Of a DNA stretch of 64,000 nucleotides, positions 62,990 to 64,000 are shown piece after piece. A program made the translations under genes and the position numbers. Each line of letters begins with the position of its first letter. The stretch's first letter is position 1. Source of the DNA: JACKNG01 sp040220855 (GTDB lineage Bacteria > Pseudomonadota > Gammaproteobacteria > Ga0077536); contig JAVJVZ010000083.1 of NCBI GenBank assembly GCA_040220855.1, forward strand, positions 1 through 64,000, given 5' to 3'. The notes beneath the pieces are model-generated. The model was not told the DNA's origin, made no database searches, and worked only from the letters and a program-made list of their open reading frames with translations.

Positions 62990-63988
62990 TCAATGCAACG
63001 CGTTCGGATCGAGCACGGCGAGGGTGATGTCGTCGCGTCGCGCCGCGGGCGTCGCCGCGATCGCGTCGACGATGCTGTCCACGCGCGACGCCGGCGGCAG
63101 GCGGCTCGCACGCGCGATGAGGCGGGCAAGACCGCGTACGCCGAGCGCCGCGCCGCTGGCATCGACAGCTTCGCTGAGACCGTCGGAGTAGAGATAGAGA
63201 CTGGCTTGCGCGAGGGACAGCGAGCGCGCGGGAAAGCGCATTCCCGGCACGATGCCGAGCGGTGGTGCATCGGTGCCCGGCACCACCGCGATGCCGGCGC
63301 CGTCGCGCCACAGGAGGGGTGGTGGATGGCCGGCACAGACCAGCTCGACCTCGCCCGAGCGGCTGTCCCACGCGCCCGCGATCATGGTCACGAACATGCC
63401 GCGCACGGTGGTCTCGGCGAGTTCGTCGTTGATCACCGCGACAACCTCGGCGAGGTCGGCGAGGCGACGCCCGAGGCAGCGGAACAGGCTGCAGGTCTTG
63501 GCCATCAGCAGCGCCGCGGTCAGACCCTTGCCGGCGACGTCGCCAAGACAAAAGAGGACGCGGCCATCGGCGCGGGTGAAATAGTCGTAGAAGTCGCCCG
63601 AGAGTTCGTGTGCGGCGACGTTGCGCGCCCAGATCGGGAACCCGGCACGGCCCGCCGCCGGCAACAGGCTGCATTGGATCTCACGTGCGAGCTCGAGTTC
63701 GTGGGTGAGCCGCGCGGCGAGCCGGTCGCGCTCACCGAGCGCCTGCTCGAGCTGCCAGTTCATTTCCTGGAAGGCGAGATTCTCCGCGGCGAGGCGCTGG
63801 TCGAGGCTGGCAGCGAGCTCGTCGAGCGTGGCATGAGTCGCGACCCGTACGCCGAGACCGGCGGCTGCTTCGGCGACACCCGCCGGGATGGCGTCGAGCA
63901 CTCCGGTGATGGCGTCTTCGTCGAGCGCCAGCAACTCGGCGAGACGTGTGCGGGCCTGCTGTGGCTGGGTGGTGTCCGCGGCGGACAC
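62990..63988 (-). CDS. PP2C/SpoIIE-type serine phosphatase (start uncertain, near window edge)
   Basis: 332 residues as read from GTG 63988, but the frame stays open to the window edge, so the true start may lie outside. The N-terminal part (about 15-110) is helical and coiled (AAENLAFQEMNWQLEQALGE), then a SpoIIE domain: REIQCSLLP, HELSGDFYDYF, LGDVAGKG, YLYSDGLSEA and RRDDITLAVL, with the metal-binding aspartates in place. Such RsbU-like enzymes dephosphorylate anti-sigma antagonists; the partner would be upstream, outside the window. Confidence 0.88.
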   Translation of the reverse strand: MSAADTTQPQQARTRLAELLALDEDAITGVLDAIPAGVAEAAAGLGVRVATHATLDELAASLDQRLAAENLAFQEMNWQLEQALGERDRLAARLTHELELAREIQCSLLPAAGRAGFPIWARNVAAHELSGDFYDYFTRADGRVLFCLGDVAGKGLTAALLMAKTCSLFRCLGRRLADLAEVVAVINDELAETTVRGMFVTMIAGAWDSRSGEVELVCAGHPPPLLWRDGAGIAVVPGTDAPPLGIVPGMRFPARSLSLAQASLYLYSDGLSEAVDASGAALGVRGLARLIARASRLPPASRVDSIVDAIAATPAARRDDITLAVLDPNALH

Positions 63989-64000
63989 GAAGGCGGTATC

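Overview
The window is a stretch of high-GC chromosome from a gammaproteobacterium, made almost entirely of housekeeping and cell-envelope genes. The evidence is gene order: yrbG-kdsD-kdsC, ruvC-ruvA-ruvB-ybgC-tolQRAB-pal-cpoB-queE-queC, leuS-lptE-holA-proA-nadD-rsfS-rlmH, and phoBR with phoU-pst and ppk/ppx are all gammaproteobacterial arrangements. Oxygen-dependent HemF and a Rieske oxygenase point to an aerobic or microaerobic life. A K+-dependent membrane pyrophosphatase and a pyrophosphate-type phosphofructokinase point to pyrophosphate use in central metabolism. The order or family of the organism cannot be decided from this sequence alone. I saw no prophage, insertion sequence, CRISPR array or defence island.

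Layout. 1-2.5 kb (minus): Kdo biosynthesis (kdsC cut by the window edge, kdsD) behind a YrbG-type antiporter. 2.6-5.5 kb (plus): murU and a lytic transglycosylase with two solute-binding domains, plausibly a murein-recycling pair. 5.5-18.9 kb (minus): queuosine genes, Tol-Pal, thioesterase, RuvABC, YebC, NadA, AspRS and an FmdB zinc ribbon. 19-25.4 kb: tRNA-Lys, hppA with a strong terminator, a small membrane protein, an M48 protease with TPRs and pfp. 25.4-33.7 kb (minus): comEA-like gene, leuS, lptE, holA, proA, nadD, rsfS, rlmH, maf.

34-46.7 kb is a phosphate block: phoBR, then divergent-tail phoU and pstBAC, a methyltransferase, ppk1 and ppx. PstC and PstA carry large periplasmic insertions and no pstS lies next to them. 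46.8-58.8 kb is mixed: rhodanese, DUF2007, typA, dtd, an alpha/beta hydrolase, a flavodoxin, a Rieske oxygenase, hemF, hisB-hisH, a glutaredoxin-CcdA fusion, a GH19 hydrolase, a VIT1-type transporter and a MaoC hydratase. 58.8-64 kb: a Tat-exported MepK-like murein peptidase divergent from an L,D-transpeptidase that appears to start at CTG, two VPLPA-CTERM exported proteins, and a PP2C/SpoIIE phosphatase at the edge.

Functional threads. Envelope building and remodelling recurs (Kdo, LptE, Tol-Pal, MltF-like, MurU, MepK-like, L,D-transpeptidase, GH19). Phosphate, polyphosphate and pyrophosphate handling is the second theme. The least explained items are a 147-bp inverted-repeat element placed exactly between hisH and the glutaredoxin-CcdA gene, the VPLPA-CTERM pair, the elaborated Pst permease, and the CTG-initiated transpeptidase. 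I did not find a clearly new multi-gene system; these are leads.
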